A stretch of 35,448 nucleotides of DNA from Zoogloea sp. (GCF_017302315.1 NZ_JAFLDT010000043.1:1-35448); one strand, 5' to 3'. Counted from the first letter of the stretch, positions 1 through 9,043 are shown. The notes: generated by a model not told the origin, from the letters alone. Program-made: numbers and translations.

Positions 1-232
1 CATGCCGCAGCGCCCGGGACCGAGGCCCGCAAACTCGGACCCCGATCCCGCGTCTCGGATCGGCGGTTCTGGGTCTCGGGTCGAGCCGGCGGAACAAATC
101 GGTTGAGGGGGCTGGGTCGGTCGTGCCGTCTGCGCGGGCGCCGCGTCGCCCGCCCGAGCCAAGGCGGGGGCCAACCCGGGAACCAGTGAGGCACGTCCGA
201 TTCGCGGGCCGGGTTATCGGGTCACGCGTCGC
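1..232. other. Non-coding flank at window start, probably foreign to the rest
   Basis: I see no convincing gene here. The open frames that cross it are antisense or GC-driven shadows. The stretch is very GC-rich and contains loosely repeated CTCGG/TCTCGG-type words, but no clean hairpin or promoter. It lies downstream of the metallopeptidase-PDZ reading frame, which ends at 233, and probably belongs to the same foreign segment rather than to the secretion operon. If the type II operon were intact, gspK would be expected here, and nothing resembling gspK is visible. Confidence 0.5.
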
Positions 233-1234
233 TCATCTCGGGACGAGGGTCAACGGGACGTCGATCTGCTTGCCGTCACGCTTCACACGCACGACCACGC
301 TCGCGCCCGGCGCGTATCCGCCGTCGAGGGACGTTCCCAGGACCCGGACCAGTTCGGGCGTGTCGCGGGTGGGCTTGCCATCGATGCTGATGACGACATC
401 TCCGAGCTTCAGCCCCGCACCGTCCCGGCGGACGACTTCGACGACGACCGGTCCATCGCCCGCGCCGGTCTCGACGACCACGCCCAGGCTTGCGCGTCCC
501 GAGGCGAGCTGCTCGGGCACCTCGGGCATGGCGCGGACGTACGCGCGATAGCTTTTCTCGACCTCGTCCATGGGCATGCGCAGCGCCGCCTCGAACGCGC
601 CGCGCGTCGCCTCTTCGGCGTTGACGCCGCTCCAGCGCCGCGTGAACTCCGCGTACCAGTCGCCCAGGCGCTGACGGTCGCTGATGAACATGAACAGCGT
701 CCGGGCCTGCGCGTAGTTGGCCATCGGGCGCGTGCCGATGAAGTGATCGCGGTCAAGCGAGGTCAATGCCGCGATGGTCAGCAGGCCTCCCGCCTTGGTG
801 AGCCTTTTGGCGGTGTTCGTGCGGTACGACGGCGCCGGGCGCAGGCTGCCGTCCTTGAGGTCGTAGTCCTCGACGAGGGAGCAGAGCCCTTCCTGCAACC
901 AGACGGGATGGATCTGGCCCGCGCGGACGCACATGCGCCAGTGCAGCACGTGCATGAACTCGTGCCGGAGCGTTGAGCCCAGATCGCGGGCGACGAGCCT
1001 CTTGGTGTCGTGGTCGTACGCGCCTCCGACCGCGGCGTAGCCCCCGGGCGCCATGGGCTTGGCCCCGAAGTACCACTCCTGCCAGCGCTCGAAGCCCGCC
1101 TCCAGGTGGGTGCGGCTGGTGGCCACTTCGGCGAGCCCGCGGTAAGACAGGACACCCAGCACCGCAAAGATGGCCAGGGCCACCATCAGCTCGATCAGGG
1201 TCAGGCCGCGTTGGGCGGGCAGGGAGCGCTTCAT
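233..1234 (-). CDS. Chimeric ORF: GspJ N-terminus fused to a gluzincin metallopeptidase-PDZ protein
   Basis: One 333-residue frame with two unrelated parts. Residues 1-51 are a GspJ minor pseudopilin start: short basic leader, G|LTLIEL prepilin cleavage site and hydrophobic helix. From about residue 54 it becomes a soluble peptidase-like protein. That part has a zinc motif HEFMH (H91, E92, H95), a candidate third ligand E115 in WLQEG, a Tyr/Trp-rich helical region, and a C-terminal PDZ-like domain (about 250-333) containing GDVVISIDGKP. This peptidase-MA/DUF1570-like plus PDZ layout is common in Planctomycetes. Leu is often CTC and AGG/AGA Arg codons occur, unlike the neighbouring gsp genes. 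The start overlaps gspI by ATGA, as expected for gspJ. I consider the fusion artificial or recombinational, not a functional protein. The peptidase half probably has its true start outside this sequence. Confidence 0.75.
   Translation of the reverse strand: MKRSLPAQRGLTLIELMVALAIFAVLGVLSYRGLAEVATSRTHLEAGFERWQEWYFGAKPMAPGGYAAVGGAYDHDTKRLVARDLGSTLRHEFMHVLHWRMCVRAGQIHPVWLQEGLCSLVEDYDLKDGSLRPAPSYRTNTAKRLTKAGGLLTIAALTSLDRDHFIGTRPMANYAQARTLFMFISDRQRLGDWYAEFTRRWSGVNAEEATRGAFEAALRMPMDEVEKSYRAYVRAMPEVPEQLASGRASLGVVVETGAGDGPVVVEVVRRDGAGLKLGDVVISIDGKPTRDTPELVRVLGTSLDGGYAPGASVVVRVKRDGKQIDVPLTLVPR
1082..1234 (-). pseudogene. gspJ: gspJ 5' fragment (type II secretion minor pseudopilin, truncated)
   Basis: About 51 codons of gspJ: a positively charged leader, the glycine before the processing site, Glu at +5 of the mature protein, and the N-terminal helix running to GFERW. 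GspJ proteins are normally about 190-230 residues, and the C-terminal globular domain that joins GspI and GspK at the pseudopilus tip is missing. The start overlaps the gspI stop by 4 nt and follows gene order G-H-I-J, so the identity is secure although the gene is cut. Confidence 0.8.
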
Positions 1235-1614
1235 CGCAGGGGCCGGGCCACGTAGCCGGTGAGCCGGGCGATGGCATGGGTGTCGGATTCGGGGGCGAAG
1301 ACGCTCACGTCCACCCGGCGGAACAGGGGGTTGGCGGTGCTCTTGACCTCCTCGCGCCAGCGGTAGGTTCGCCCGGCCTGATCGGCCGTGCCCTCGTTGG
1401 TGCCGGCGCCGGGCCAGGCGCCGGTGGCGCGCAGTTCGGCCAGCCGATTCTCGGCGACCCAGTCGCCCACCAGGCGTTCGCGCAGCTCTGCCGCGCTCTG
1501 GGCGGTAACGCCCATGGCGCGGAAGGCCGCGGTCAGGGCGATAGCCAGGATGGCCAGGGCAACCAGGGTCTCCAGCAGGGTGAAGCCGCGGGCGCGGCCG
1601 GGCTGCCGCCTCAT
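1231..1614 (-). CDS. gspI: Type II secretion minor pseudopilin GspI
   Basis: A 127-residue type IV pilin-like protein of usual GspI length. It has a leader of about ten residues rich in Arg, then the prepilin peptidase site G|FTLLETLVALAIL with Glu at +5, a hydrophobic helix to about residue 35, and a short soluble domain. In the family GspI nucleates the pseudopilus tip with GspJ and GspK in the inner membrane and periplasm. The start overlaps the gspH stop by 4 nt (ATGA), and the stop overlaps the gspJ start in the same way, which indicates translational coupling in one operon. Identification as I rather than H or G rests on length, the FTLLE motif and position in the operon. Confidence 0.9.
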   Translation of the reverse strand: MRRQPGRARGFTLLETLVALAILAIALTAAFRAMGVTAQSAAELRERLVGDWVAENRLAELRATGAWPGAGTNEGTADQAGRTYRWREEVKSTANPLFRRVDVSVFAPESDTHAIARLTGYVARPLR

Positions 1615-2108
1615 GAGGCGGTCCGGCCCGGCATCTGCAGCAGCACCTCGCCGTTGGCCTTGCCTGTCAGGCGGGCTTCGCCGCCGGGTGTGGTGACACG
1701 CAGCTCGTATTCAGGCGCCTGCGAGCCGAACTGCAGGCGGGCTGCGCTGCTCTCGCCACCCCCTTCCAGGCGCAGCCCGCCCCATGCCAGGCCTGCCGGC
1801 AAGGCCTTTTCGGTGAATACCGGCGGGTCGTTGAGGGGGCGCCAGTTGTCGTCGGGGTCGAGGGCCGAAAAGCGGTAGCCGTCGGAGAGCAGCTCCAAGG
1901 CAATCGGCCGGCCGCGCACGATGGCCCGGTCGGCAGTGGCTTCAAGGACCAGACGCAGGCGCTTGAGGGCCTGATCGGAATCACGTCCGCGAAGGCTGTC
2001 CAGGCCCACGCTGAGCCCGGTGGCCATGATGCCCATGATCACCAGCACGACCATCACCTCGATGAGGGTGAAGCCGGTGCTGCGCCGCCGTCGGGGCGTG
2101 GTGTCCAT
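1611..2108 (-). CDS. gspH: Type II secretion minor pseudopilin GspH
   Basis: A pseudopilin of about 165 residues: basic leader with four consecutive Arg, cleavage site G|FTLIEVMVVLVIMG, N-terminal helix, then a beta-rich globular domain of GspH/FimT type. I prefer the ATG at 2108. An upstream in-frame GTG at 2123 would add five residues and would abut the gspG stop (TAG at 2123-2125). GspH is a minor subunit just below the pseudopilus tip. The stop overlaps the gspI ATG by 4 nt. Confidence 0.88.
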   Translation of the reverse strand: MDTTPRRRRSTGFTLIEVMVVLVIMGIMATGLSVGLDSLRGRDSDQALKRLRLVLEATADRAIVRGRPIALELLSDGYRFSALDPDDNWRPLNDPPVFTEKALPAGLAWGGLRLEGGGESSAARLQFGSQAPEYELRVTTPGGEARLTGKANGEVLLQMPGRTAS

Positions 2109-2122
2109 GGGGCGGAAGACCA

Positions 2123-2551
2123 CTACAGGCTCCAGGAGCCGATGTCGGCGTCGAAGCCTTCGCCGCCGGTCACGCCGTCGGCGCCGAAGCTCATCACGTC
2201 CACCTCGCCCTTGAGGCCGGGCATGACGTACTGGTAGGGCTTGCCCCAGGGGTCGAGGGGCAGCTTGTCCAGGTAGGACTTCCAGTTTTCCGGCACCGGG
2301 GCGGTGGTCGGCTTGGTGACGAGGGCCTGCAGGCCCTGTTCGCCGCTGGGGTAGCGGCGGTTGTCGAGCTTGTAGAGCTTGAGGGCCTGCATGATGGCCG
2401 AGATGTCCTGGCGCGCGGCCACGACCCGGGCTTCGTCCGGGCGGCTCATGACCTTGGGCACCACCAGCGCAGCCAGCACGCCGAGGATGACGATCACGAC
2501 CATCACTTCGATCAGGGTGAAGCCGCGGTTGCGGCGCAGGGTCTTGAGCAT
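2123..2551 (-). CDS. gspG: Type II secretion major pseudopilin GspG
   Basis: A 142-residue major pseudopilin, the usual length. It has the leader MLKTLRRNRG, cleavage before FTLIEVMVVIVILGVLAA, and the family signature region with KLYKLDNRRYPSGEQGLQAL followed by DPWGKPYQY. The C-terminal loop rich in Asp and Gly (FGADGVTGGEGFDADIGSW) matches the calcium-binding region known in GspG. The protein polymerises into the pseudopilus thought to push substrates through the GspD secretin. A good Shine-Dalgarno (AAGGAA) precedes the ATG, and a 10-nt gap separates it from gspF. This is the only visible break from ATGA coupling in the operon, consistent with extra independent initiation for the most abundant subunit. 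Confidence 0.95.
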   Translation of the reverse strand: MLKTLRRNRGFTLIEVMVVIVILGVLAALVVPKVMSRPDEARVVAARQDISAIMQALKLYKLDNRRYPSGEQGLQALVTKPTTAPVPENWKSYLDKLPLDPWGKPYQYVMPGLKGEVDVMSFGADGVTGGEGFDADIGSWSL

Positions 2552-2561
2552 CGTGGTTTCC

Positions 2562-3767
2562 TTACTTCATCAGGGTGTTGATTTCGATGATGGGCTGCAT
2601 CACGGCCATCACGATGAGCAGCACGAAGCCGCCCATGGCCAGCAGCAGCACCGGCTCGAGCAGGGCCGTGAGGGTGGCGGTACGGTTTTCCAGTTCGGCC
2701 TGCTGCAGTTTGGCGGCCCGGTCGAGGAGCTCGTCGATGCGGCCGGTGGCCTCGCCGTTGGCCAGCATGTGGATCAGCAGCGGCGGAAACTGGCGGCTGG
2801 CGCCGAGGGCCTTCGACAGGGGCTGGCCTTCGCGCACACGCTCGGCGGCTACGCCCACCGCATCGGCCAGGGGCAGACGGCTGATCACCTGGCGGCCAGC
2901 CTCCAGCGCGGCCAGCAGGGGAACGCCGCTCCCGGCCAGGATGGCCAGGGTGCTGGCAAACCGGGTGGCATCGAGGGTGCGCAGATGGCGGCCCAGCACC
3001 GGAAGGCCGAGCAGCCAGGCGTCCCAGCGGCGGCGCACGCTGGTGTCGCGCAGGGCCGCACGGCCGGTGAAGAAGGCGCCGGCCAGGGCCAGCACCATCA
3101 GCCAGCCCCATTCCCGCAACAGGGCGCTGACCAGGATCAGGCTGCGGGTGAGCAGGGGCAGGGCCTGCTTGCCCTGCTGGAAGACGGACACCACCTGGGG
3201 CACCACGTAGGTCATCAGGCCGACGATGACCAGCAGGGCCACGCTGGCGACGATGGCCGGATAGAGCAGGGCCTGGAGGGTCTTGGTGCGCAGGGCGTGG
3301 CTGCGGTCCAGGTAGTCGGCCAGCTGGTTCATGACCTTGGCCAGCTCGCCGGATTTCTCGCCCGCCGCCACCGAGGCCCGGTACAGGGTGGAGAAGGCCT
3401 GGGGGTAGCGATCCAGGGCGGCGCGCAGGCTGTAGCCGGCCAGGATCTCGGAGCGCACGCCGGCCAGTAGCTGGCGGGTGCCCTCGGTTTCAGCCTGCTC
3501 AATGAGGGCCGCCAGGGCCTGCTCGACGGTCAGGCCGGAGGCCAGCAGGGTGGCCCACTGGCGGGTCAGCAGGGTGAGGTCGGCATCCCGGAGCTTGCGT
3601 CTGACCGTCTTGTTGCCGGCGGCACCGTGGGCCACGGACGCCACCTCCAGCGGGTAGAGGCCGCGTTCGCGGAGCAGGCCGCGTGCCGCCTTGCCGGTGT
3701 CGGCTTCGAGGACGCCGGCGGCTTCCTTGCCGGCGGCATCAAGGGCACGGTAGCGGAAGGCGGTCAT
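2562..3767 (-). CDS. gspF: Type II secretion inner-membrane platform protein GspF
   Basis: 401 residues, the usual size for GspF. The N-terminal cytoplasmic domain ([22 protein letters not shown]) and two T2SSF repeats (about 70-195 and 270-395) are each followed by hydrophobic membrane segments: around residues 165-195, 215-235, and the C-terminal helix ending near NTLMK. GspF couples the GspE ATPase to pseudopilus assembly. The start overlaps the gspE stop by 4 nt. No missing regions are apparent. Confidence 0.93.
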   Translation of the reverse strand: MTAFRYRALDAAGKEAAGVLEADTGKAARGLLRERGLYPLEVASVAHGAAGNKTVRRKLRDADLTLLTRQWATLLASGLTVEQALAALIEQAETEGTRQLLAGVRSEILAGYSLRAALDRYPQAFSTLYRASVAAGEKSGELAKVMNQLADYLDRSHALRTKTLQALLYPAIVASVALLVIVGLMTYVVPQVVSVFQQGKQALPLLTRSLILVSALLREWGWLMVLALAGAFFTGRAALRDTSVRRRWDAWLLGLPVLGRHLRTLDATRFASTLAILAGSGVPLLAALEAGRQVISRLPLADAVGVAAERVREGQPLSKALGASRQFPPLLIHMLANGEATGRIDELLDRAAKLQQAELENRTATLTALLEPVLLLAMGGFVLLIVMAVMQPIIEINTLMK

Positions 3768-5230
3768 TCGCGGGTGACGCGGAGCAGTTCTTCGGCCGAG
3801 GTCAACCCGCTGGCCAACAGGCGCAGGCCGTCGTCGCGCAGGCTGCGGGTGCCGTTGGCGATGGCGTGGGCGCGCAGTTGGGCTTCATCGGCGCCGGTGT
3901 GGATCAGGCGCTGGAAGGTCTCGTCGGCGACGATGAGTTCGTAGATGCCGCTGCGCCCTGCGTAGCCGGTGCGGGCGCAGTCCGGGCAGCCGGCGGCGCG
4001 CCATAGCTGCGCCGGGGTGTCCGGCCCGAGCAGCTCACGGTCGGCTGCACTGCTGGGGCTGGCGCTGCGGCAGGCAGTGCACAGCTTGCGCACCAGGCGC
4101 TGGGCCAGCACACCACGGAGGGTGGACGCCAACAGGAAGGGTTCGACACCCATGTCCACCAGCCGGGTGACCGCCGAGGCGGCGTCGTTGGTGTGCAGGG
4201 TGGCCAGCACCAGGTGGCCGGTGAGGCTGGCCTGCACGGCGATCTGGGCGGTTTCCAGGTCGCGGATCTCACCGATCATGATCACGTCCGGGTCCTGGCG
4301 CAGGATGGCGCGCAGGGCCTTGGCGAAGCTCAGCTCGATGCGCGGATTGACCTGGATCTGGCCGACGCCGGGCAGGTCGTACTCCACCGGGTCTTCAACG
4401 GTGACAATGTTGCGGCGCTTCGCGTCCATGCCCTGCAGGGCGGCGTAGAGGGTGGTGCTCTTGCCCGAGCCGGTGGGGCCGGTGACGAGGAGGATGCCGT
4501 GGGGTTCCTTGAGCAACTCGGCGAAGGGCCTCACGGTGTCGGGGGCCATGCCCAGGCTGTCGAGGCTGCGCTGGCCGCTGCCCTTGTCGAGCAGGCGCAA
4601 CACGATGCGTTCGCCGTGGGTGGTGGGCAGGGTGGACACGCGCACGTCCACCTGGCGGCCGGCCAGGCGCAGGGCGATGCGGCCATCCTGGGGCAGGCGC
4701 TTCTCGGCGATGTCCAGGCTGGCCATGATCTTGATGCGCGAGGCCATGGCGGCGTGGAGGGCCCGGTGGGGTTGGGCCACGTCCACCAGCACGCCGTCGC
4801 GGCGGAAGCGCACCACCGAATTGCGCTCGTAGGGCTCGATGTGGATGTCGCTGGCCTGCTGGCGCACCGCCTGGGTGAGCAGCGCGTTGATCATGCGGAT
4901 GATCGGCGCGTCGTCCTGGGTGTCGAGGAGATCCTCCACCGTCGGCAGCTCGGTCATCAACTGGGTGAGATCCACCTCCTGGCCCACGTCGGCGACCACC
5001 TCGGCGGCATTGTCGTCGGTGCCGGAGTAGGTTTCGGCGAGGCGTGCCTCAAAGGCTGCACGGGTGACGCTCTCGATCTGCAGGGGCAGGCCCAGGCTGC
5101 GCCGCACTTCGGCCAGGGCGGTCAGGTCGGCCCCTTCGCGCATGACCACCTCGGCATGCTCGCTGCCCAGGGCGGCCACGAGGATGCCATGGGCCTTGGC
5201 GAAGGCGTAGGGCAGGGCGGGGGCGCTCAT
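3764..5230 (-). CDS. gspE: Type II secretion assembly ATPase GspE
   Basis: A 488-residue hexameric secretion ATPase. An N-terminal T2SSE domain (about 1-100) precedes the RecA-like core with Walker [10 protein letters not shown] at 251-259, an Asp box around 313-324 (Walker B with IMIGEIRD), and a His box near [12 protein letters not shown] (338-349). The zinc-binding tetracysteine motif typical of GspE is present as C384-x2-C387 and C415-x2-C418. All catalytic motifs look intact. It powers pseudopilus extension from the cytoplasmic face through GspF/GspL. Start and stop overlap gspD and gspF by 4 nt each. Confidence 0.95.
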   Translation of the reverse strand: MSAPALPYAFAKAHGILVAALGSEHAEVVMREGADLTALAEVRRSLGLPLQIESVTRAAFEARLAETYSGTDDNAAEVVADVGQEVDLTQLMTELPTVEDLLDTQDDAPIIRMINALLTQAVRQQASDIHIEPYERNSVVRFRRDGVLVDVAQPHRALHAAMASRIKIMASLDIAEKRLPQDGRIALRLAGRQVDVRVSTLPTTHGERIVLRLLDKGSGQRSLDSLGMAPDTVRPFAELLKEPHGILLVTGPTGSGKSTTLYAALQGMDAKRRNIVTVEDPVEYDLPGVGQIQVNPRIELSFAKALRAILRQDPDVIMIGEIRDLETAQIAVQASLTGHLVLATLHTNDAASAVTRLVDMGVEPFLLASTLRGVLAQRLVRKLCTACRSASPSSAADRELLGPDTPAQLWRAAGCPDCARTGYAGRSGIYELIVADETFQRLIHTGADEAQLRAHAIANGTRSLRDDGLRLLASGLTSAEELLRVTRE

Positions 5231-7449
5231 GGGGCGTAGGCTGGCGTGTCCTGCCGGGGGGTGGATATCGCCGGTGTTGCAGGGGGCGGGTTGTCCTTGG
5301 GGCGGTTGAAGGGCACGGCCGGTGGCGGGCTTCCCGGCGGCGGAAGTTCCGGTGGGCTGGGTTCGCCGCGCATCAGGGCGTCCACCCTGTCGTTCGCACG
5401 TTGCTGGCCGATCACATAGTTGTAGCGATCGGCGGAGATGCCCTGAATGCTGGCCGCGTCACGCAGGATGACCGGGCGCAGGAAGACGATCAGGTTGGTC
5501 TTGCCGCGCTTGCGCGAGTCGTAGCGGAAGAACTGGCCGAGATAGGGCAGATCGCCCAGCAGCGGGACTTTTTCCTGGCCACCGCTGTAGGTGTCTTCCA
5601 CCAGGCCGCCCAGGGCAATCATGGCGCCATCATCCACCAGAACGGTGGATTCGATGGAGCGCTTGGTGGTGGTGGGGCCGGTGGTGCTGGTGGCGGTGGA
5701 GTCGATCACCGAGGAGGCTTCCTGGTAGATCTGCAGGCGTACCGTGCCGCCCTCGGAGATCTGCGGCTTGACCTTGAGGGTCAGGCCCACATCGCGGCGC
5801 TCCACGGTGGTGAAGGGGTTGGCCGTGGCGGTGTTGCCGGTGGTGGCGTAGGTGCCGGTGACGAAGGGCACGTTGCGACCGACGACGATCTTGGCCTCCT
5901 CGTTGTCGAGGGTGACGAGGTTGGGCGTGGACAGGATGTTGGCCTTGGTGTCGGACTCGAGGAAGCGTGCCAGCATGTTGAGGTTGGCGATTTCGCGCCC
6001 GCCGACGGTAATGGTGCCGCCACCCAGCAGCAGGTTGAGACCGTTGCCGGGGAGCGTGGTGGCGCTGCTGGAGGCCAGGCTGGTGGCCAGATTGAGGATG
6101 TTGTTACCACCGCTGTTGAAGGTGGTGCCACCGAACACGGCAGTGGAGCCAAGCTTGCCGGCCTGCCACTGGATGCCGATTTCTGCGGCCTTTTCGGTGC
6201 TGACTTCGGTGATCAGAGCCTCCACATACACCTGGGCGCGGCGGCGGTCGAGCTGATCGATGACCTTGCGCAGATTGTTGTAGATGGCATCCGGCGCGGT
6301 GACGATCAATGCGTTGCTCATGGGGTCGGCCTGGACGATGCCATTGCCGGTGGCGCCTGCTCCGCTTCCCGTGTTGCTGCTGGTGCCGAAGGACGGCGTG
6401 TTGCCGACGTTGCTGCCGGTCCCGGTGGAAGTGCCGCTGCTCGTGCCGGTCGAGCTGGGTGCGAAGCTGCTGGTGGATGTGCTGCCGCCGGTGCTTCCCT
6501 GGCCACTGTTGCCGGCCTCGCCGGAGAGCACGGCCCGCAGGGTCTGGGCGACCTTGGTCGCCTCGGCGTTCTTCAGATAGACCACATGGATATTGCCAGC
6601 GGCACCCGGCTGGTCCAGGTTGGCCACGAGCTGGCGCACGGCGTTGAGCTTGGACGGGTTCTCGGAGCGCACCAGCAGGCTGTTGGTGCGCGGGTCGCCG
6701 ATCACCGAGACGCGCTGGCTGGCGTCGCCACCGACGCCGGGCGTGCCGCCAACGCTGCCGCTGCCGGCGTCGTTGAGCAGGCGATTGACCGTCTGGGCGA
6801 GATCAAGTGCCGAGGCATGCTTGAGGTTGATGACCCGCATGTCGCCCTGGGGAACGTCAATGGATTCGATGATGCGGGCGATGCGGCCGATGTTCTCGGC
6901 GTAGTCGGTGACCACCAGGGAATTGTTGCCCGGGTAGGCGGTGACGGTGTTGTTGGGGGACACCAGGGGGCGGATCACCGGTACCAGCTGCGAGGCGGAC
7001 TCGTGTTGCAGGGTGAACACCTGGGTGGTGAGGCGGTCACCGCCGCCGGCGCCCTGGCCCTTGCCCACAGGTACGGCGTGGAGCTTGGCGTCAGCCTCGG
7101 GAACGATCTTGGTGACGCCCTGGCCCTCAATGGCGGCGTAGCCCTGCAGGCGCAAGGCCGAGAGCAGGATGGAGTAACTCAGGTTGCGCGGCACCGGGCG
7201 CGCCGTGACGATGTTGAGGGTGCCCTTGACCCGTGGGTCCACCACGAAGTTGCGCCCGGAGATCTTCGAGATCGCCTGGATCACCGCGCCCACATCCGCG
7301 TTCACGAAGTTGAGGGAAACAGTCTCGCCCGCGTCCGCAGGGCCCTGGGTGCTGGGGGCGGCGGTGACGGCAAGGGGCATGGCCATGGTAGTGGCGAGGC
7401 AGGCGGCGAGGATGCGACGGGCGAACCCCTGGCGGCGGGCTGATTTCAT
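5227..7449 (-). CDS. gspD: Type II secretion outer-membrane secretin GspD
   Basis: A 740-residue secretin. It has a Sec signal peptide (basic [12 protein letters not shown], hydrophobic core, AxA-type site near residue 30). An N0 domain follows ([20 protein letters not shown]), then N1-N3 repeats in which N3 carries a long Ser/Thr/Gly-rich insertion at about 310-375, and the secretin core with [15 protein letters not shown] near 640. The tail is unusually proline-rich (from about 695). The protein forms the outer-membrane channel of the secretion system. The low-complexity Ser/Thr/Gly insertion is longer than a minimal N3 loop and may vary between strains. The start overlaps gspC by ATGA. Confidence 0.95.
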   Translation of the reverse strand: MKSARRQGFARRILAACLATTMAMPLAVTAAPSTQGPADAGETVSLNFVNADVGAVIQAISKISGRNFVVDPRVKGTLNIVTARPVPRNLSYSILLSALRLQGYAAIEGQGVTKIVPEADAKLHAVPVGKGQGAGGGDRLTTQVFTLQHESASQLVPVIRPLVSPNNTVTAYPGNNSLVVTDYAENIGRIARIIESIDVPQGDMRVINLKHASALDLAQTVNRLLNDAGSGSVGGTPGVGGDASQRVSVIGDPRTNSLLVRSENPSKLNAVRQLVANLDQPGAAGNIHVVYLKNAEATKVAQTLRAVLSGEAGNSGQGSTGGSTSTSSFAPSSTGTSSGTSTGTGSNVGNTPSFGTSSNTGSGAGATGNGIVQADPMSNALIVTAPDAIYNNLRKVIDQLDRRRAQVYVEALITEVSTEKAAEIGIQWQAGKLGSTAVFGGTTFNSGGNNILNLATSLASSSATTLPGNGLNLLLGGGTITVGGREIANLNMLARFLESDTKANILSTPNLVTLDNEEAKIVVGRNVPFVTGTYATTGNTATANPFTTVERRDVGLTLKVKPQISEGGTVRLQIYQEASSVIDSTATSTTGPTTTKRSIESTVLVDDGAMIALGGLVEDTYSGGQEKVPLLGDLPYLGQFFRYDSRKRGKTNLIVFLRPVILRDAASIQGISADRYNYVIGQQRANDRVDALMRGEPSPPELPPPGSPPPAVPFNRPKDNPPPATPAISTPRQDTPAYAP

Positions 7450-8084
7450 TGGCTGGGGACGGGTTGAACCGGAAAGCCGGCAGGCAAGGGGCGGGGCCCC
7501 GAGTCCGGTGCTTCGGTGGTGTTGTCGATGGTGGATGCGCCCTGCTGGAGCTGCGGAAGCTGGGCAATGCCGGCGGGAAGCGGTGAGGCTGTTGCTGGGC
7601 TGCTGGCGCCCCGCTCGGCAAGCCGGATGGTTTGACGCACGCCACCCGTGGTGATCTCGACGCTGCCGGCCTGCACGCGCTCAAGACGCACCCCTGAATG
7701 GATGTCCTGACCTTCAACGACACCCTGCTGGGGACCGCCATCGATGCTCAGGATGGCCCAGCCGGGTCGGCCGCCGGCGCCGGTCACCACGGCTTGCAGG
7801 GTGTAGCGGGCAGGGGCGGCGTTGACCGGGCCGGCCGCGGTGCCAGTGCCCTGGGCTCCACTTCCCATCAAATGCCGGCTCGCGATGGCCTGGGCCGCAA
7901 GCTGCGGGTCACTGGGGCTGACTACGGGCAGGGCCGGTGGGCGTGGGGCACTGAACCGCCAGAACAGATCGGCGACAACCCAGGCTGTGACGGCCATGGC
8001 CACACCCCAGGCCAGAGCAGGGCCTGAGCGCGTTACCCACGGCAGATGGAAGCGGGATGGGTCGAAGCGGTCTGAGAGTTTCAT
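7446..8084 (-). CDS. gspC: Type II secretion inner-membrane protein GspC (short, no PDZ)
   Basis: 212 residues from the ATG at 8084, a start I prefer over the in-frame TTG at 8111. A short cytoplasmic N-terminus is followed by one transmembrane helix (about 22-42, ALAWGVAMAVTAWVVADLFW), a Pro/Ala-rich linker, and an HR-like homology region (about 95-165, YTLQAVVTGAGGRPGWAILS) that binds the GspD N0 domain in the family. The C-terminus is a Pro/Ser-rich tail with no PDZ domain, unlike the roughly 270-300 residue GspC of enterobacteria but as in many short betaproteobacterial GspC proteins. As first gene of the operon it fixes transcription order C-D-E-F-G-H-I-J. Confidence 0.82.
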   Translation of the reverse strand: MKLSDRFDPSRFHLPWVTRSGPALAWGVAMAVTAWVVADLFWRFSAPRPPALPVVSPSDPQLAAQAIASRHLMGSGAQGTGTAAGPVNAAPARYTLQAVVTGAGGRPGWAILSIDGGPQQGVVEGQDIHSGVRLERVQAGSVEITTGGVRQTIRLAERGASSPATASPLPAGIAQLPQLQQGASTIDNTTEAPDSGPRPLPAGFPVQPVPSQ

Positions 8085-8110
8085 CGGGGGCGCAGCACAA
8101 AAGGCCGACA

Positions 8111-8139
8111 ATCTTAGCCGGCCTGTGTTACGGGTGAAA
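8111..8139 (-). promoter_or_regulatory. Weak sigma70-like promoter candidate for the gsp operon
   Basis: On the minus strand a TAAGAT (-10, rc of 8111-8116) lies 17 nt downstream of TTTCAC (rc of 8134-8139). It would start transcription about 20 nt before the gspC ATG at 8084 and so exclude the TTG at 8111 as start. The -35 is poor, so this is only a suggestion. Confidence 0.25.
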
Positions 8140-8194
8140 GCGCCACGTTGTCGCTGAGTGTGCAGGCCGCTTTCCGCCTGGCCGCGAACCCTCC

Positions 8195-9043
8195 TCAGGC
8201 CGCGATGCCCACCACCAGTGATGCGCTGTAGCCGTTGGTCGTGGTGCCACTGATGGAGGCCATTTGCTGCTCGGTTCCGTCGCTGAAAACGTTGTCACTG
8301 GCGAAATTGATGGCGGCAAGATTGATGGCGCTGTTGCCATAGCCGCTGGTGGCGTAGACCTCGTTGCACGTCGCGGTCGGGAAGGCGATCTGCGAGGTCT
8401 TCACCTTGTTGGCGGCGCCAGTGGCACTGGCCAGGCTGGGGTAGACCTCGAAGTGCATGTGGGGCATGCGACCGGCGTAGCAGCCCGGGAAAATGGTCAG
8501 GAAGGTGACTTTGCCGTTGCTGTCGGTCTGCTGCACACCGCGGAGGAAGTTCTCACCCGTGACGCCGGTGCTGTACAGGGAGTAAAGGCCGTCGCGGGTG
8601 CAGTGCCACAGGTAGATGGCGTAGCCGGCAAGGTTCGCACAGTTTCCCGCCGTATTGACGAGCTGCAGGGTGAGGGTGACGGGGATTCCGGCGGCGGTAC
8701 CGGTGGCGCCGCCAACGCTGCTGCGGATGTCACTGCGAACGATGCCGGACAGGCTGAGGGCGTTGGCAATGCCATTGCTGTTGTAGTTGGAACCGTCGCC
8801 CGGGTAGGGGCCGGCCGTCTCTTCGGGGATGATGGTGCAACTGCTGACGGCGCTGGAGGTGTCTGACGAACCGGCGCCCGTCGAACTCCCGACGCCGCCA
8901 ATGCTGACCTCCGCTCCGCCGCCGCACGCGGCAAGGGGGGCACTGGCGCCTGCAAGCAGCCAGCGCAGAACCTGGCGCCGTTCCGGGGCAGTGCGGAGCA
9001 GGGCTTCCAGGTCGTTGGCGAGGGCACGGCGGGGAATGGGCAT
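8195..9043 (-). CDS. Intradiol-dioxygenase-like exported protein (Tat-like, lipobox)
   Basis: 282 residues from the ATG at 9043, chosen because GGAG lies 8 nt upstream; an in-frame ATG at 9082 has no such site. The N-terminus has a twin-arginine-like run (R22-R23-QVLRWLL), then ASAPLAAC with Cys40 as a possible lipidation site, then a Gly/Ser linker. The mature part looks like the intradiol ring-cleavage dioxygenase fold (protocatechuate 3,4-dioxygenase beta type). It has EETAGPYPGDG, LWHCTRDGLYSLY, and IFPGCYAGRMPHMHFEVY, which together keep two Tyr and two His candidate Fe(III) ligands. Secreted members of this family are often of unknown substrate; aromatic cleavage is an inference. It sits about 110 nt upstream of gspC on the same strand, so it may be a substrate of the secretion system. 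Confidence 0.8.
   Translation of the reverse strand: MPIPRRALANDLEALLRTAPERRQVLRWLLAGASAPLAACGGGAEVSIGGVGSSTGAGSSDTSSAVSSCTIIPEETAGPYPGDGSNYNSNGIANALSLSGIVRSDIRSSVGGATGTAAGIPVTLTLQLVNTAGNCANLAGYAIYLWHCTRDGLYSLYSTGVTGENFLRGVQQTDSNGKVTFLTIFPGCYAGRMPHMHFEVYPSLASATGAANKVKTSQIAFPTATCNEVYATSGYGNSAINLAAINFASDNVFSDGTEQQMASISGTTTNGYSASLVVGIAA

Noticed and set aside
2379-3470. 363-residue plus-strand open frame opposite gspF
   Set aside because: Antisense of gspF and gspG; no independent support.
5401-7443. 680-residue plus-strand open frame rich in Gly, Ala and Asp
   Set aside because: It is antisense to gspD, follows its codon pattern, and has no recognisable domain; a GC-driven shadow.
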